Notes under the pieces: generated by a model
The model's input: only the letters and a program-made list of their open reading frames with translations
Database searches by the model: none
What the model was told of the DNA's origin: nothing
DNA from: Methylomonas methanica
GTDB lineage: Bacteria > Pseudomonadota > Gammaproteobacteria > Methylococcales > Methylomonadaceae
Direction: 5' to 3'
Assembly: GCA_001644045.1 (NCBI GenBank)
Contig: LUUF01000013.1
Coordinates: 1 to 35,978 of the forward strand
Length of the DNA stretch: 35,978 bases
In this document: positions 15,375 to 22,920 of the stretch, piece after piece
Layout of the letters: every line of letters starts with the position of its first letter
Numbering within the stretch: the first letter of the stretch is position 1
Program-made: the position numbers and the translations under genes

Positions 15375-15941
15375 TTAGAGTACCCCAGCCAGCGATTCCT
15401 TGAGTGGGATATCGGCATTGAGCCTGTACCAGCCATTGAACCGCTGACGATAGGTTTCAAATGGTTCGTGCAGTGCTACACGCGGATCGTTACTCAGGGC
15501 GTAGGCCATGCCTTCGATCAGCCAATGCTCGCTTGTTAGCAGTGCCAAGCTACCGAATTGATCGGCCTGCCAATGGTGAATGAGCTCGTGCGCCACGTAG
15601 TGTGGCTGCCAAGCTCGCGGCGCGATGGCGATAGCGAAACTGCCCAAGGTAAAGCCAGCCTTGTTCGACAGGCCGAATGCAGACCGGCATTGCTCCGTGC
15701 TACAAAAGATGATTTTCGGCTCGCCGATAGACAAGCCCCATTGCGTGGCAAGATAACTTTTCGAGTCGTTGAGTAGAGATTCCGCCGCCGCCAGCCGAGA
15801 TAAATCCTCTACGCATAGGTTTTGTTTGTTGCAATAGACGCCGAATGCTTCTGGAATCAGCACCCGAACTGGTCTGAAAACAGCCAACGCGGAAATCGGC
15901 AACAGCAGGAGAATCACGACCAACCAACTACTGTATTTCAT
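15375..15941 (-). CDS. Exported HExxH (gluzincin-like) protein
   Basis: A 188-residue protein with a signal peptide (MKYSSWLVVILLLLPISALA, basic head then hydrophobic core). I start at ATG 15941 because it has an excellent GGAGGAAGG site and gives the signal peptide directly; a longer frame would add 11 odd residues. The mature part has Cys38, Cys43, Cys80 and Cys85 that could form disulfides. HELIHHW (118-124) is a zinc-binding HExxH motif, and E143 in WLIEGMAYALS is a good third ligand, as in gluzincin peptidases. The domain is small, so a minimal peptidase or an inactive relative is possible. Substrate unknown. Confidence 0.7.
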   Translation of the reverse strand: MKYSSWLVVILLLLPISALAVFRPVRVLIPEAFGVYCNKQNLCVEDLSRLAAAESLLNDSKSYLATQWGLSIGEPKIIFCSTEQCRSAFGLSNKAGFTLGSFAIAIAPRAWQPHYVAHELIHHWQADQFGSLALLTSEHWLIEGMAYALSNDPRVALHEPFETYRQRFNGWYRLNADIPLKESLAGVL

Positions 15942-15982
15942 CAACCTTCCTCCATGGCAGCTAACGCAAAGCACACGATTGC

Positions 15983-16465
15983 TTAGCCATTTGTAGCCAA
16001 ATTCTGTCTCATTTTCCGACCGCCAACCGGAATAAGACCATTATGCTGATAAAAACTTAATGTCCGCTCGAATTCCGGAAGCGGCGGCGTACATAACTCG
16101 ATGCACGACCAACCGCGCTGTTGCCCATAAATTCTAACCTGCTCAATCAACAGCGCGCCGACACCCGAACGGCGAAACTCGGGAATAACATAAAACTCTT
16201 GAATGACGCCGATTTTGCCGCCGGCATATAACGCATAGGTTTCGGTGATGGTCGAAACAGCCACCGGGATATCATCCGAGCAGCCAATAATAGCCGCGTA
16301 GTGGCCGGCCGATAACAAGGCTTCACAGCGCTGAACAGTACCTTCCAAATCGATATCGAAATGCTGCGCATGAGTACGCTCGCAGATTTCCTGAGTCAGC
16401 TGGACAACCAGTGAACCAATAACTTCTGCGTGGTCTGGTGTTGCTTGTAAAAACTTCAATTTCAT
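15983..16465 (-). CDS. GNAT family N-acetyltransferase
   Basis: A 160-residue acetyltransferase from ATG 16465 (a GTG at 16477 would add four residues). The fold is clear: FLQATPDHAEVIGSLVVQLT opens it; IGVIQEFYVIPEFRRSGVGALLIEQ carries the acetyl-CoA-binding R-R-S-G-V-G motif; GWSCIELCTPPLPEFERTLSFY and HNGLIPVGGRKMRQNL close it. The acceptor is not known; the ending resembles aminoglycoside- or small-amine-type GNAT proteins only loosely. It lies between the SAM-binding protein gene (about 40 bp) and the exported HExxH protein (42 bp). Confidence 0.9.
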   Translation of the reverse strand: MKLKFLQATPDHAEVIGSLVVQLTQEICERTHAQHFDIDLEGTVQRCEALLSAGHYAAIIGCSDDIPVAVSTITETYALYAGGKIGVIQEFYVIPEFRRSGVGALLIEQVRIYGQQRGWSCIELCTPPLPEFERTLSFYQHNGLIPVGGRKMRQNLATNG

Positions 16466-16505
16466 TCGCGTACTCACATGCGACAGCCGCTTTAATTCAA
16501 GTTCG

Positions 16506-17189
16506 CTATTTTGGTTTGATGGTTAGCATTTGATCACCTCCGCGCTGAAATTCGTATACAACCTTATTAATCTGCACATCAAAACCTCGGCTGGCAAATT
16601 CTTCGCTGACAAGAGAAAGATAAGGCGATACCGATCCATCCAGCGCAAGCAGCGGAAATACCCGCACCTCGCTAGCAATGCGCAACATTTCCTGTAGTGC
16701 CTGAAGATGAAACTCCGCCGACAAGTGTGCGCTGTACAAAAACAGAAAATGCGACGACAAGGCAATATCGAATTGTCCGGTTACAAAAGGCAACGTGGGT
16801 AACTCTCCAGCTACATATCGGCCTTGTTGCTTGCCCAACTCGAAATCGGAGAGGAAAGTGTCCATGGCCGACATTCGGATTTCTCCGAGCGCTTCTATTG
16901 ATGGAATGACATCCCATACGTAGTCGGTTTGGTTGTAACGCATTTGAGCCATGACAGTTTCATAGGTTTCGGCAATGCGACTTTTGATTTGCTCAACATC
17001 AAAGATATAGACAGGATCAACAGAAACCACAGCACCGCCGCGTTTGGTCAGTTCAGCGTTAAACCCTGCAGGCCCGTCACCACAGCCCAGAATATGTCTG
17101 CCAAGATCGGCCTCGGTCAGGCCAAACATGTCGACATATTCAGCGTATGAACGTCCCCAGGGCACGACCTTGTCGAGTATAAAAGCCAA
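16506..17189 (-). CDS. SAM-dependent methyltransferase-like protein with TTG start
   Basis: A 227-residue protein starting at TTG 17189, chosen because AAGGAG lies seven bases upstream and no ATG exists nearby. It opens MAFILDKVVPWGRSYAEYVD, followed by HILGCGDGPAGFNAELTKRG, a class I methyltransferase motif I (G-C-G-D-G-P), and VVSVDPVY (acidic end of strand 2). LPFVTGQFDIALSSHFLFLY is the motif-IV-like strand (D-I-A-L-S-S-H). These all fit a SAM-binding Rossmann fold, although the C-terminal part is divergent. The substrate is unknown. The upstream DUF4260 gene ends 36 bp before, so both may share the lux-box-like promoter. Confidence 0.75.
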   Translation of the reverse strand: MAFILDKVVPWGRSYAEYVDMFGLTEADLGRHILGCGDGPAGFNAELTKRGGAVVSVDPVYIFDVEQIKSRIAETYETVMAQMRYNQTDYVWDVIPSIEALGEIRMSAMDTFLSDFELGKQQGRYVAGELPTLPFVTGQFDIALSSHFLFLYSAHLSAEFHLQALQEMLRIASEVRVFPLLALDGSVSPYLSLVSEEFASRGFDVQINKVVYEFQRGGDQMLTIKPK

Positions 17190-17225
17190 CTCAATACTCC
17201 TTAATGTTCTCGGTTTCTAACCCGG

Positions 17226-17627
17226 TTATTGCACGTCTGAATGTTTGGCAACAAATCGACCGATGCGGCCAAGATGGGTAAAGCCGAATCCCTCAGGGTA
17301 CTTGAGTCCATAACCCAGCGCCCTATCAAAGCCGATGTGGGCACACCAGATTAAACCGGCACATTGCAGTGCCGGAGACGGAACCGTAAAACCGATCACC
17401 AGACTGGCAATAGCTCCAAGATATGAGTGCGCAGTGTTATAGCTAATGGCGCCAACTTTGACGCCGGCGAAATAACCGAGCAAAGAAATATCGGGGACCA
17501 GGAAGTAGATTGCGAAAGTGCTCCAGTCCAGATCGAATTTTGAGTAGGCGACACAGGCAGCAACCAGCATGCAAAATCCCTCCAGCCGCAATAAAACACG
17601 AACGGCACCTGTTGTTTCACCTAGCAT
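17226..17627 (-). CDS. DUF4260 family membrane protein
   Basis: A 133-residue protein with the DUF4260 layout: RVLLRLEGFCMLVAACVAYS, SKFDLDWSTFAIYFLVPDIS, LLGYFAGVKVGAISYNTAHS and CAGLIWCAHIGFDRALGYGL followed by KYPEGFGFTHLGRIG. Three to four membrane helices are evident. The conserved D in FLVPDIS, the NTAHSY and the HIGFDRALGYGLKY segments are diagnostic, but the function of the family is unknown. A 16-bp palindrome like a lux box lies 76-91 bp upstream of its ATG, at a distance suitable for activation. The next gene, a methyltransferase-like protein, follows 36 bp on. Confidence 0.85.
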   Translation of the reverse strand: MLGETTGAVRVLLRLEGFCMLVAACVAYSKFDLDWSTFAIYFLVPDISLLGYFAGVKVGAISYNTAHSYLGAIASLVIGFTVPSPALQCAGLIWCAHIGFDRALGYGLKYPEGFGFTHLGRIGRFVAKHSDVQ

Positions 17628-17702
17628 TTTGACTCCAGCAATTCCTGCATAGAAACTGATTGTTTTGGGTTAATTACAACCCAGATTGATGTCTTGCAAC
17701 AA

Positions 17703-17718
17703 CTGTCAGTATTGACAG
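17703..17718. promoter_or_regulatory. Lux-box-like operator upstream of the DUF4260 gene
   Basis: CTGTCAGTATTGACAG, a dyad with one mismatched pair, is preceded by CAACAA. The same CAACAA plus a perfect version (CTGTCAATATTGACAG) occurs upstream of the luxR gene at 21962. The centre lies about 83 bp upstream of the DUF4260 start. On the minus strand a -10-like TAATTA follows at 17671-17676, about the spacing of a class II LuxR-activated promoter. An operator for the LuxR protein is inferred. Confidence 0.6.
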
Positions 17719-17833
17719 GGTATGGTGCGAAACTTGTAATTTCCGGCGCGCAGCTCGCTTATTATCCGGCTATCACTGCAACTGCAGTTTAGGAGTTGCT
17801 CTGTATCGACAAGCTATCTTGGCATATTGCATC

Positions 17834-18655
17834 TTACTCGGCCCCCATGAACGCCAACATGAGATTCATTTGTGCAGCCAACATAGGAACGCCAGTGTGG
17901 ACGACCTTCCCCTGATCGGACGCTTCCTGGAGTAGCGGCGTCATTTCCGGCGCGATCACACACTCGGCTATCAGATCGCAGCGCGCGATCAGCGATTTGC
18001 TAATCGGCAGATCATCATTTGGTTTCATGCCGAGAGAAGTGCCGTTGATCGCGATATCGTAGTGCGATGTTGCATGAATTTCTGTTGTGCCCTCGACTTG
18101 AGGATAAACATGGGTAACTCGCTCCAACAGACCTCTGGCTCTTTCCGGCGCTCGATTCTGTATGCTGAGTGAAACGCAGCCGTTTTTTGCAAGGGCAAAA
18201 GCAATGGCCGATGCCGCGCCGCCAGCCCCGACCAGAAGGACGTGCGCACCTTTCACGCTATATCCGGCTCCCGCTAATCCGGCAACAAAACCCTCGCCGT
18301 CCAGCATGGTGCCAATGAGGCGGCCGTCGCTGTTTCGGCGAACCACATTCACGGCGCCGACCAAGCGTGCTTCCGGGGTAAGTTCATCGACTAAACTGGC
18401 GGTAATGATTTTATGAGGCATGGAGACGACTGCGCCCCCGAAGTTTTTCAAAGCGCGCAGGCCCGTGAAAAATGCGGGGAAGTCTTCAGCGGACACTTGC
18501 ATCGGAAGCATAACAAATGCACCCAAGAGCCCCCGTTCATCCAGTAATGTGTTTGCCATGGCCGGCGTTCTGGCCTGACTGACGGGGTCGGCTATTACGC
18601 CGAGTATTTTGGTGTTGCCGGTAATGGATGCAAGCATGTTTTTTGGATTCTGCAT
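17834..18655 (-). CDS. Shikimate dehydrogenase-like (AroE-family) oxidoreductase
   Basis: A 273-residue AroE-family protein. The N-terminal substrate domain shows VIADPVSQARTPAMANTLLD (in place of the usual SxS shikimate loop), GGAVVSMPHKIIT with the catalytic Lys, and VGAVNVVRR with the Asn. GTMLDGEGFVAGL then gives the catalytic Asp (DGxG). VLLVGAGGAASAIAFAL is the dinucleotide-binding loop. The altered SQART pocket argues for an accessory enzyme of the shikimate/quinate dehydrogenase-like group rather than the housekeeping aroE. The preceding histidine phosphatase gene ends 12 bp upstream, so they are co-transcribed. ATG 18637 is an alternative start. Confidence 0.82.
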   Translation of the reverse strand: MQNPKNMLASITGNTKILGVIADPVSQARTPAMANTLLDERGLLGAFVMLPMQVSAEDFPAFFTGLRALKNFGGAVVSMPHKIITASLVDELTPEARLVGAVNVVRRNSDGRLIGTMLDGEGFVAGLAGAGYSVKGAHVLLVGAGGAASAIAFALAKNGCVSLSIQNRAPERARGLLERVTHVYPQVEGTTEIHATSHYDIAINGTSLGMKPNDDLPISKSLIARCDLIAECVIAPEMTPLLQEASDQGKVVHTGVPMLAAQMNLMLAFMGAE

Positions 18656-18667
18656 AAAAGTGAGGCG

Positions 18668-19243
18668 TCATCCCTTTGCATGTAATGTTGCACGATAGTG
18701 ATATACCCCATATTCCCAATAGCCGCCGCCCGGCTTTGTGGGACCAATCCAGTTTCTGGCTAACAACTCCTGGGCTATGAAGTAATTAACGAAACCATGG
18801 CCCACCAACAAAACGCTTTTATGCTCATACGCCATGTCTATTAATGTCGATGCCGCAACTTGCGCCCTCTTTTTTGCCATTGCGAACGACTCACCGTTTC
18901 GCGAGAATCCTACCACCGACATACAGCGCAACAGGACGCCCCAGGCATCGACCGACATCGTCAATGAACCCTGCTTGAAATGAGGAGTGGCAATTTCCCG
19001 AAACACTGGGTCGCTCAGTAAAATATCGCTAAATCCCAGGGCCTTGGCCGACTCTAAAGAACGAGTAAAATCACTACAAACGGCAACATGGCACGCCGAT
19101 GCAAGCTGCTTTGCGTTTTCCGGCGGTTCGTCCGCTATACCGGATAAATCATAACGGCTGATAATCTCGCCAACGTCCCGCGCCTTGGCTTTACCTTTTA
19201 ATTCGAACGTCGGTTTACCGTGCCTGATTAATGTAATTTCCAT
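18668..19243 (-). CDS. Histidine phosphatase (phosphoglycerate mutase-like) family protein
   Basis: A 191-residue protein beginning MEITLIRHGKP; R7-H8-G9 is the catalytic RHG motif, with the phosphohistidine at H8. The second half has the conserved GHGFVNYFIAQEL (VLLVGHGFV) His. Between them FTRSLESAKAL supplies the expected Arg and Glu/Ser helix. This layout belongs to the broad branch-1 histidine phosphatases (SixA/CobC-like); the substrate is unknown. ATG 19243 starts only two bases after an attC-like fold that fills the gap to the cupin gene. It is followed after 12 bp by the AroE-like gene. Confidence 0.85.
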   Translation of the reverse strand: MEITLIRHGKPTFELKGKAKARDVGEIISRYDLSGIADEPPENAKQLASACHVAVCSDFTRSLESAKALGFSDILLSDPVFREIATPHFKQGSLTMSVDAWGVLLRCMSVVGFSRNGESFAMAKKRAQVAASTLIDMAYEHKSVLLVGHGFVNYFIAQELLARNWIGPTKPGGGYWEYGVYHYRATLHAKG

Positions 19244-19244
19244 C

Positions 19245-19307
19245 ACTTAACTTGCAATATAACCTGGAACTAAGGCGCTGGCGTTATATTTGAGCGTCAT
19301 GTTAAAC
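19245..19307 (-). repeat. attC-like imperfect inverted repeat between two genes
   Basis: On the minus strand GTTTAAC (19307-19301) and GTTAAGT (19251-19245) match the integron R'' RYYYAAC and R' GTTRRRY consensus, 63 bp apart end to end. Inside them AATATAAC and GTTATATT form an exact 8-bp inverted pair (19256-19263 with 19283-19290). The site begins at the cupin stop codon and ends one base before the ATG of the next gene, the layout of a cassette junction. Spacers are unequal (4 and 10 nt), which is unlike a good attC, and no other junction here has a convincing one, so this may be chance. Confidence 0.3.
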
Positions 19308-19643
19308 CTCTACGCGATCACTCAGTGTGGCTGGATGGGAGATCACCAGAAACTGGACGTCAGCACTCGATTCATTCCTGAATTGGTGTGGCGTACCGGG
19401 AGCCACCTCAATGCCTTGCCCTTCGGATAACTTGATTCGTTTGCCGTTTTTTTCCATGATGGCATCCCCCCGCAAAATGTAGAAAAATTGGCGCGCGCTT
19501 GCATGAAAATGACGTACTTCGCTTGCGCCTGGCGGCACGCGCTCGGAAATAACCGACATGTCGGCTCGTTTCACCAGATGCCAGCCGTCGCAGGCATTGC
19601 CCCAATGGTAGTGCTCGGCGGATGAACGGTCGATTGCTTGCAT
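19302..19643 (-). CDS. Cupin-domain protein
   Basis: A 113-residue single cupin. Cupin motif 1 is RHFHASARQFFYILRGDAIM (H-x-H then the usual Gln/Glu position). Motif 2 is EGQGIEVAPGTPHQFRNES (P-G-x-P-H). These supply metal-binding His residues. Small cupins like this occur in sugar-modifying or sensory roles; nothing here picks one. It follows the thioesterase gene by 6 bp, so those two are co-translated. The attC-like repeat starts at its stop codon. Confidence 0.85.
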   Translation of the reverse strand: MQAIDRSSAEHYHWGNACDGWHLVKRADMSVISERVPPGASEVRHFHASARQFFYILRGDAIMEKNGKRIKLSEGQGIEVAPGTPHQFRNESSADVQFLVISHPATLSDRVEV

Positions 19644-19649
19644 AAAGGC

Positions 19650-20081
19650 CTAAGGTAAATTGGGGGTATCGCGGACGATAAACCACTCGACCGTTGCAGA
19701 CAGGACTACGGCGCCGGTTCCATCGACAACCTCGACAGGGATAGACGCCGATACCCGCCCGCGAGACGCGAGCTCAGTCGACCAGCGGACAAGTTCGTCA
19801 GAGGCTACTTCGCATCGGGCGGATACTTGACCCGACGCTGGTTTACGAAACTTGGATTCAAGTTTTCTCACGACCGGAATCACTCCGGTTTCGTTAGTAA
19901 AGTGTTGCGAAAGGAATGCACCGGAGCCCGCTTCGGCAACCGCTAATAAGGCACTGCCATGGACGGTGCCGAGATGATTGGTGTATTGCAGTTTATCGGG
20001 CAAGCTAACTAAAAAGCCGCTATCCGGATTGGCGAGTTCAAGTCCGATAAGCCGATTGAAGGGTAATTGCGAGACGTCCAT
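19650..20081 (-). CDS. Hotdog-fold thioesterase-like protein (DUF4442/PaaI-type)
   Basis: A 143-residue hotdog-fold protein. The start ATG 20081 follows a strong GAGAGGAA site; an upstream ATG at 20111 would add ten residues. FNRLIGLELANPDSGFLVSL, then YTNHLGTVHGSALLAVAEAGSGAF, is the classic thioesterase helix region (N-x-x-G-x-x-H-G-x-A). VVRKLESKFRKPASGQV gives the long central strand. Such proteins cleave acyl-CoA thioesters or are non-catalytic binders. It is followed six bases later by the cupin gene and comes after the CYTH gene by 47 bp. Confidence 0.82.
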   Translation of the reverse strand: MDVSQLPFNRLIGLELANPDSGFLVSLPDKLQYTNHLGTVHGSALLAVAEAGSGAFLSQHFTNETGVIPVVRKLESKFRKPASGQVSARCEVASDELVRWSTELASRGRVSASIPVEVVDGTGAVVLSATVEWFIVRDTPNLP

Positions 20082-20128
20082 GGAAATTCCTCTCTGATTC
20101 TTGCTATTCATTTCAAGCGTGTACTGAT

Positions 20129-20674
20129 TTACTGATTGTCAGGCTGGTGGATTACCTTGCCAGGCAATCTTGCCAATAGATCCACATACGCTTCCTCTAT
20201 CAGCCATTGATGGCTGATGCCCAGTTTTTCCAGTAATTCATGAGCAATGGACACGCCGGCTTCGTTAGCTTCGTCTTCGGCAAGCACCACTTCCAATTCC
20301 AGAAAATCACCCAGCCCTTCGACTTTATCCAAATGCATTCGGGTTCTGCCGACCATGAACAATGTGCGGTGTTTTCGCACCCTACCGCTTTCACCATAAG
20401 CAAGCGTCAAGCTTTGCCGGAGCGTATCCGGCGATGCGGTGGGCGAAGTCACATAAAAAGACTGCTTTGGACCTGCGCTGTCGGGACGCTGATAGAAAAT
20501 CAGCTGTCCATCATGATCGGAGAAGGCACGAAGTTTCAGTCTGCCATTAGCGCAAGGAAAAAAGGTATCGTCTTGGATGATTTCGATGGGCCCTTCATCG
20601 GCAATATTGACCACCAGCGGCCATAATGATTCGACGCTGTCGATTCGCGCTTTGATTTCAATATTTCTGGCCAT
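20129..20674 (-). CDS. CYTH-domain protein (class IV adenylate cyclase-like)
   Basis: A 181-residue CYTH protein. It starts MARNIEIKARIDS with the E-x-K metal/phosphate-binding signature. RLKLRAFSDHDGQLIFYQRP has the paired basic residues of the tunnel. KHRTLFMVGRTRMHLDKVEG and LGDFLELEVVLAED supply the later strands with alternating charged residues. Relatives are CyaB-type adenylate cyclases and triphosphatases; which one cannot be told. The gene starts 11 bp after the fusion protein gene and ends 47 bp before the thioesterase gene, so it likely belongs to the transcript divergent from luxR. Confidence 0.9.
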   Translation of the reverse strand: MARNIEIKARIDSVESLWPLVVNIADEGPIEIIQDDTFFPCANGRLKLRAFSDHDGQLIFYQRPDSAGPKQSFYVTSPTASPDTLRQSLTLAYGESGRVRKHRTLFMVGRTRMHLDKVEGLGDFLELEVVLAEDEANEAGVSIAHELLEKLGISHQWLIEEAYVDLLARLPGKVIHQPDNQ

Positions 20675-20685
20675 ATTCGCTTCTG

Positions 20686-21786
20686 TTAGACCGTATGATT
20701 TTGAAGGTCAACGTCCGGCAAGTTGTTATAAACCTGCTCGATAGTTTGGTGTTCGGTTAGGACTTTGACGACGGCCGGCGGGGGCTCAGCCCGGATGCCT
20801 GGTAAATCTTGTTCCAAAGGATTAACGATCGGAAACGCCAATTTCTCCAGCGGCGGGCAAAAGTCCGCTGCCACGCCGGGCTTGTTGCCGCGCGCATCGA
20901 TCCGGTACCAGCCGTATTGTTGCAGGTAAACCGCGTTCAAACCGTGCAGGCAATAAGGCGGCTGGTCACCGTCTATCGTCAACCGCTGGTAACAAAGCCC
21001 GGCCGGAATGCCATTGGCGCGCAACAGCGCCGCCAGCAAATGGCTTTTAGCGTAACAGAATCCGTTGCCATGGATTAACACCTCGGAGGCTTTACAGGTC
21101 ACGGGATTCAGTCGGTAGTCCCAACTATGCTTGATCTCGTCGCGGACGAATTCGAAACAGCGTTTGGCGATTTCTCCCTCGTCGGCGCAGCCATCCGCCA
21201 ATTTTGAGGCTTGCGCGACGATGGCGGGATGTTGGCTGTCGATATAAAAGCTACTGTTCAGGTATGGCTTCATCGCCGCGCGTTCGGTTGCCACTAACAC
21301 GCCGGCGAGTAAAGAGACTATTTCCGGCATAGCCAGCAGATCTGCGTCGCCGATATTAGCGCTTGGCAAAGGCAATGTGATGGATGCCGCTTCGATCAGC
21401 TTGGCCGACATGGTGATCAAGGTTTCCCTGAGCGCGGCGTCGGCATGATGGGCGCGCGGCGTCGCGTTCAATACCGCCACCGGTTTATAGGCAAATCCCT
21501 CGAATGCCACCAGCCAATCCAGCGCGTTTTTGATGGTGCCGGTGACGCCGTGGGCGTATTCCGGGCTGGCAATCAGCAAGGCATCCGCCGAGGCCACTTC
21601 GCGGCGTAATTGTGCCGCGACGGACGGAGGCGAGCTTTCTAAATCCGGATTGTATAAAGGCAAGTCGCCAAGCCCGGAAAACAGACGGACTTCGATCGAG
21701 TTCGGTGCCAAAGACCTTACGATGCGAAGCACGGCGGAATTGATGGAAGCCGCCCGCAAACTGCCCGATAAAGCCAATATTTTCAT
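20686..21786 (-). CDS. NADPH-dependent FMN reductase / transglutaminase-like fusion protein
   Basis: A 366-residue single frame holding two domains. Residues 1-170 are an NADPH-dependent FMN reductase: ILALSGSLRAASINSAVLR (FMN phosphate loop) and LIASPEYAHGVTGTIKNALD (the PEYxxxxxGxxKNALD signature). Residues about 195-305 are a transglutaminase-like cysteine domain: C244 in NGFCYAKSHLLAALLRANGI, H281 in YCLHGLNAVYL and D297 in WYRIDARGN form a complete catalytic triad. No stop or frameshift separates the halves. The two domains are normally separate proteins; a fusion may join flavin chemistry to peptide or amide processing, but the role is unknown. The gene is divergent from luxR, with the perfect lux-box-like palindrome in between. 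Confidence 0.85.
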   Translation of the reverse strand: MKILALSGSLRAASINSAVLRIVRSLAPNSIEVRLFSGLGDLPLYNPDLESSPPSVAAQLRREVASADALLIASPEYAHGVTGTIKNALDWLVAFEGFAYKPVAVLNATPRAHHADAALRETLITMSAKLIEAASITLPLPSANIGDADLLAMPEIVSLLAGVLVATERAAMKPYLNSSFYIDSQHPAIVAQASKLADGCADEGEIAKRCFEFVRDEIKHSWDYRLNPVTCKASEVLIHGNGFCYAKSHLLAALLRANGIPAGLCYQRLTIDGDQPPYCLHGLNAVYLQQYGWYRIDARGNKPGVAADFCPPLEKLAFPIVNPLEQDLPGIRAEPPPAVVKVLTEHQTIEQVYNNLPDVDLQNHTV

Positions 21787-21961
21787 TGCAAAGCTAAGTG
21801 TTGAAAGTAATGGTCGGCAATTTGAATTTCCGCGTCGGTATCGGCAATGAAAATATCAGGAGTCATAGGGTGTGGCTTAACGGTCAAAAAAGAACAATGG
21901 CTTAAAGACAAAATACAGGACATATCGAATAAATTAAACGCTAATTGCAATCGCCCAACAA

Positions 21962-21977
21962 CTGTCAATATTGACAG
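21962..21977. promoter_or_regulatory. Perfect 16-bp lux-box-like palindrome between fusion gene and luxR
   Basis: CTGTCAATATTGACAG is its own reverse complement. It lies 104 bp before the luxR ATG and 175 bp before the fusion gene's ATG, so it could control either or both. A TAAATA sequence about 25 bp downstream on the plus strand could be a -10 element. The CAACAA prefix and core recur at 17703. Palindromes of this length and centre are typical of LuxR-type operators; binding by the neighbouring LuxR is inferred. Confidence 0.65.
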
Positions 21978-22081
21978 CCTATATCGCCATTCTGCTCTTC
22001 CGCTAAATATTCCGGACATAGTGTTTCCGGGTGTTCACCCTTTAGGATAAGCTGTCGAACAGATTTAACGACGGTAAGCCC

Positions 22082-22792
22082 ATGAAAGCCTGGCAAGAAA
22101 TTCAACTTCAAGCGTTGCAAACTAGCGATAGTGAACATAAGCTTTTTCAAACCATTGCTGCGTTAGGTACTGAATTGGGTTTTGATTACTGCGCCTATGG
22201 ACTTCGGTTGGCGCTGCCGCTGAGCAATCCGAAGATCGTGAAAAAGAGTAATTATCCAACGGCTTGGCAAGCGCAGTATCAGACAAAAAACTATTGTGCG
22301 ATCGACCCCACCGTCAAACACGCCCTCCGTTCGCCTCAGCCTATCCTTTGGACGGACGGTTTGTTCGCTTCGACGGCGGCGTTTTGGGAGGAAGCGCGTT
22401 CGTTCGGTTTGCGTTATGGTTGGGCGCAATCCATGCGGGATGTCCATGGCGCAACCGGCATGCTCACGTTAGCGCGATCCGATGAGCCGCTTAGCGAAAC
22501 CGAGCTTGCGGCCAAGGCTTTCAAAATGGCTTGGTTGGCCCAAAATGCTCATATTGCCTTGTCGCGCCGCTTGTTGCCAAAATTGCTGCCGGAAGCGGAT
22601 ACGAAATTATCGAACCGCGAGATTGCGGTATTACGCTGGACTGCCGATGGCAAGACTTCTGGCGAAATAGCCAGCATCATGAAAATAACCGAACGGACCG
22701 TTAATTTTCATATCAGCAATGCCGCGACGAAATTGAATGCGGCCAACAAAACCTCGGCAGCCGTTAAAGCGGCGATGCTCGGTTTTTTATAA
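22082..22792 (+). CDS. LuxR-family quorum-sensing-type transcriptional regulator (solo)
   Basis: A 236-residue protein with an N-terminal autoinducer-binding domain and a C-terminal LuxR helix-turn-helix. In the first part the residues conserved in acyl-homoserine lactone receptors are present with the normal spacing: W62, Y66 (AWQAQYQTKNY), D75-P76 (IDP), W90 (ILW) and G113. The second part reads LSNREIAVLRWTADGKTSGE, then IASIMKITERTVNFHISNAA, a canonical GerE-type domain. No luxI synthase gene is in the window, so it is a LuxR 'solo' unless the synthase lies elsewhere. It is divergent from the fusion gene and has the perfect palindrome in its upstream region, so autoregulation is likely. 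Confidence 0.9.
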   Translation: MKAWQEIQLQALQTSDSEHKLFQTIAALGTELGFDYCAYGLRLALPLSNPKIVKKSNYPTAWQAQYQTKNYCAIDPTVKHALRSPQPILWTDGLFASTAAFWEEARSFGLRYGWAQSMRDVHGATGMLTLARSDEPLSETELAAKAFKMAWLAQNAHIALSRRLLPKLLPEADTKLSNREIAVLRWTADGKTSGEIASIMKITERTVNFHISNAATKLNAANKTSAAVKAAMLGFL

Positions 22793-22801
22793 AAACCGAG
22801 C
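22777..22801 (+). terminator. Perfect 11-bp hairpin at the luxR stop codon
   Basis: GCTCGGTTTTT (22777-22787), a three-base loop, then AAAAACCGAGC (22791-22801) form an exact stem with an A/T-rich upper half. The stem contains the luxR stop codon (22790-22792). The downstream T run is short (AAATTT only), so it is not a textbook intrinsic terminator, but it is well placed to end or stabilise the luxR transcript. Confidence 0.5.
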
Positions 22802-22920
22802 GGTCAAATTTGCTTACGGTTAATTCGACTCTTCAAGACGCTACAAACTGCCACATCAATTGTTCGATTATGAGCAAATAGCCTCACCGAATTTCGGCTT
22901 GTGTACTCGTGTGAGATTCA

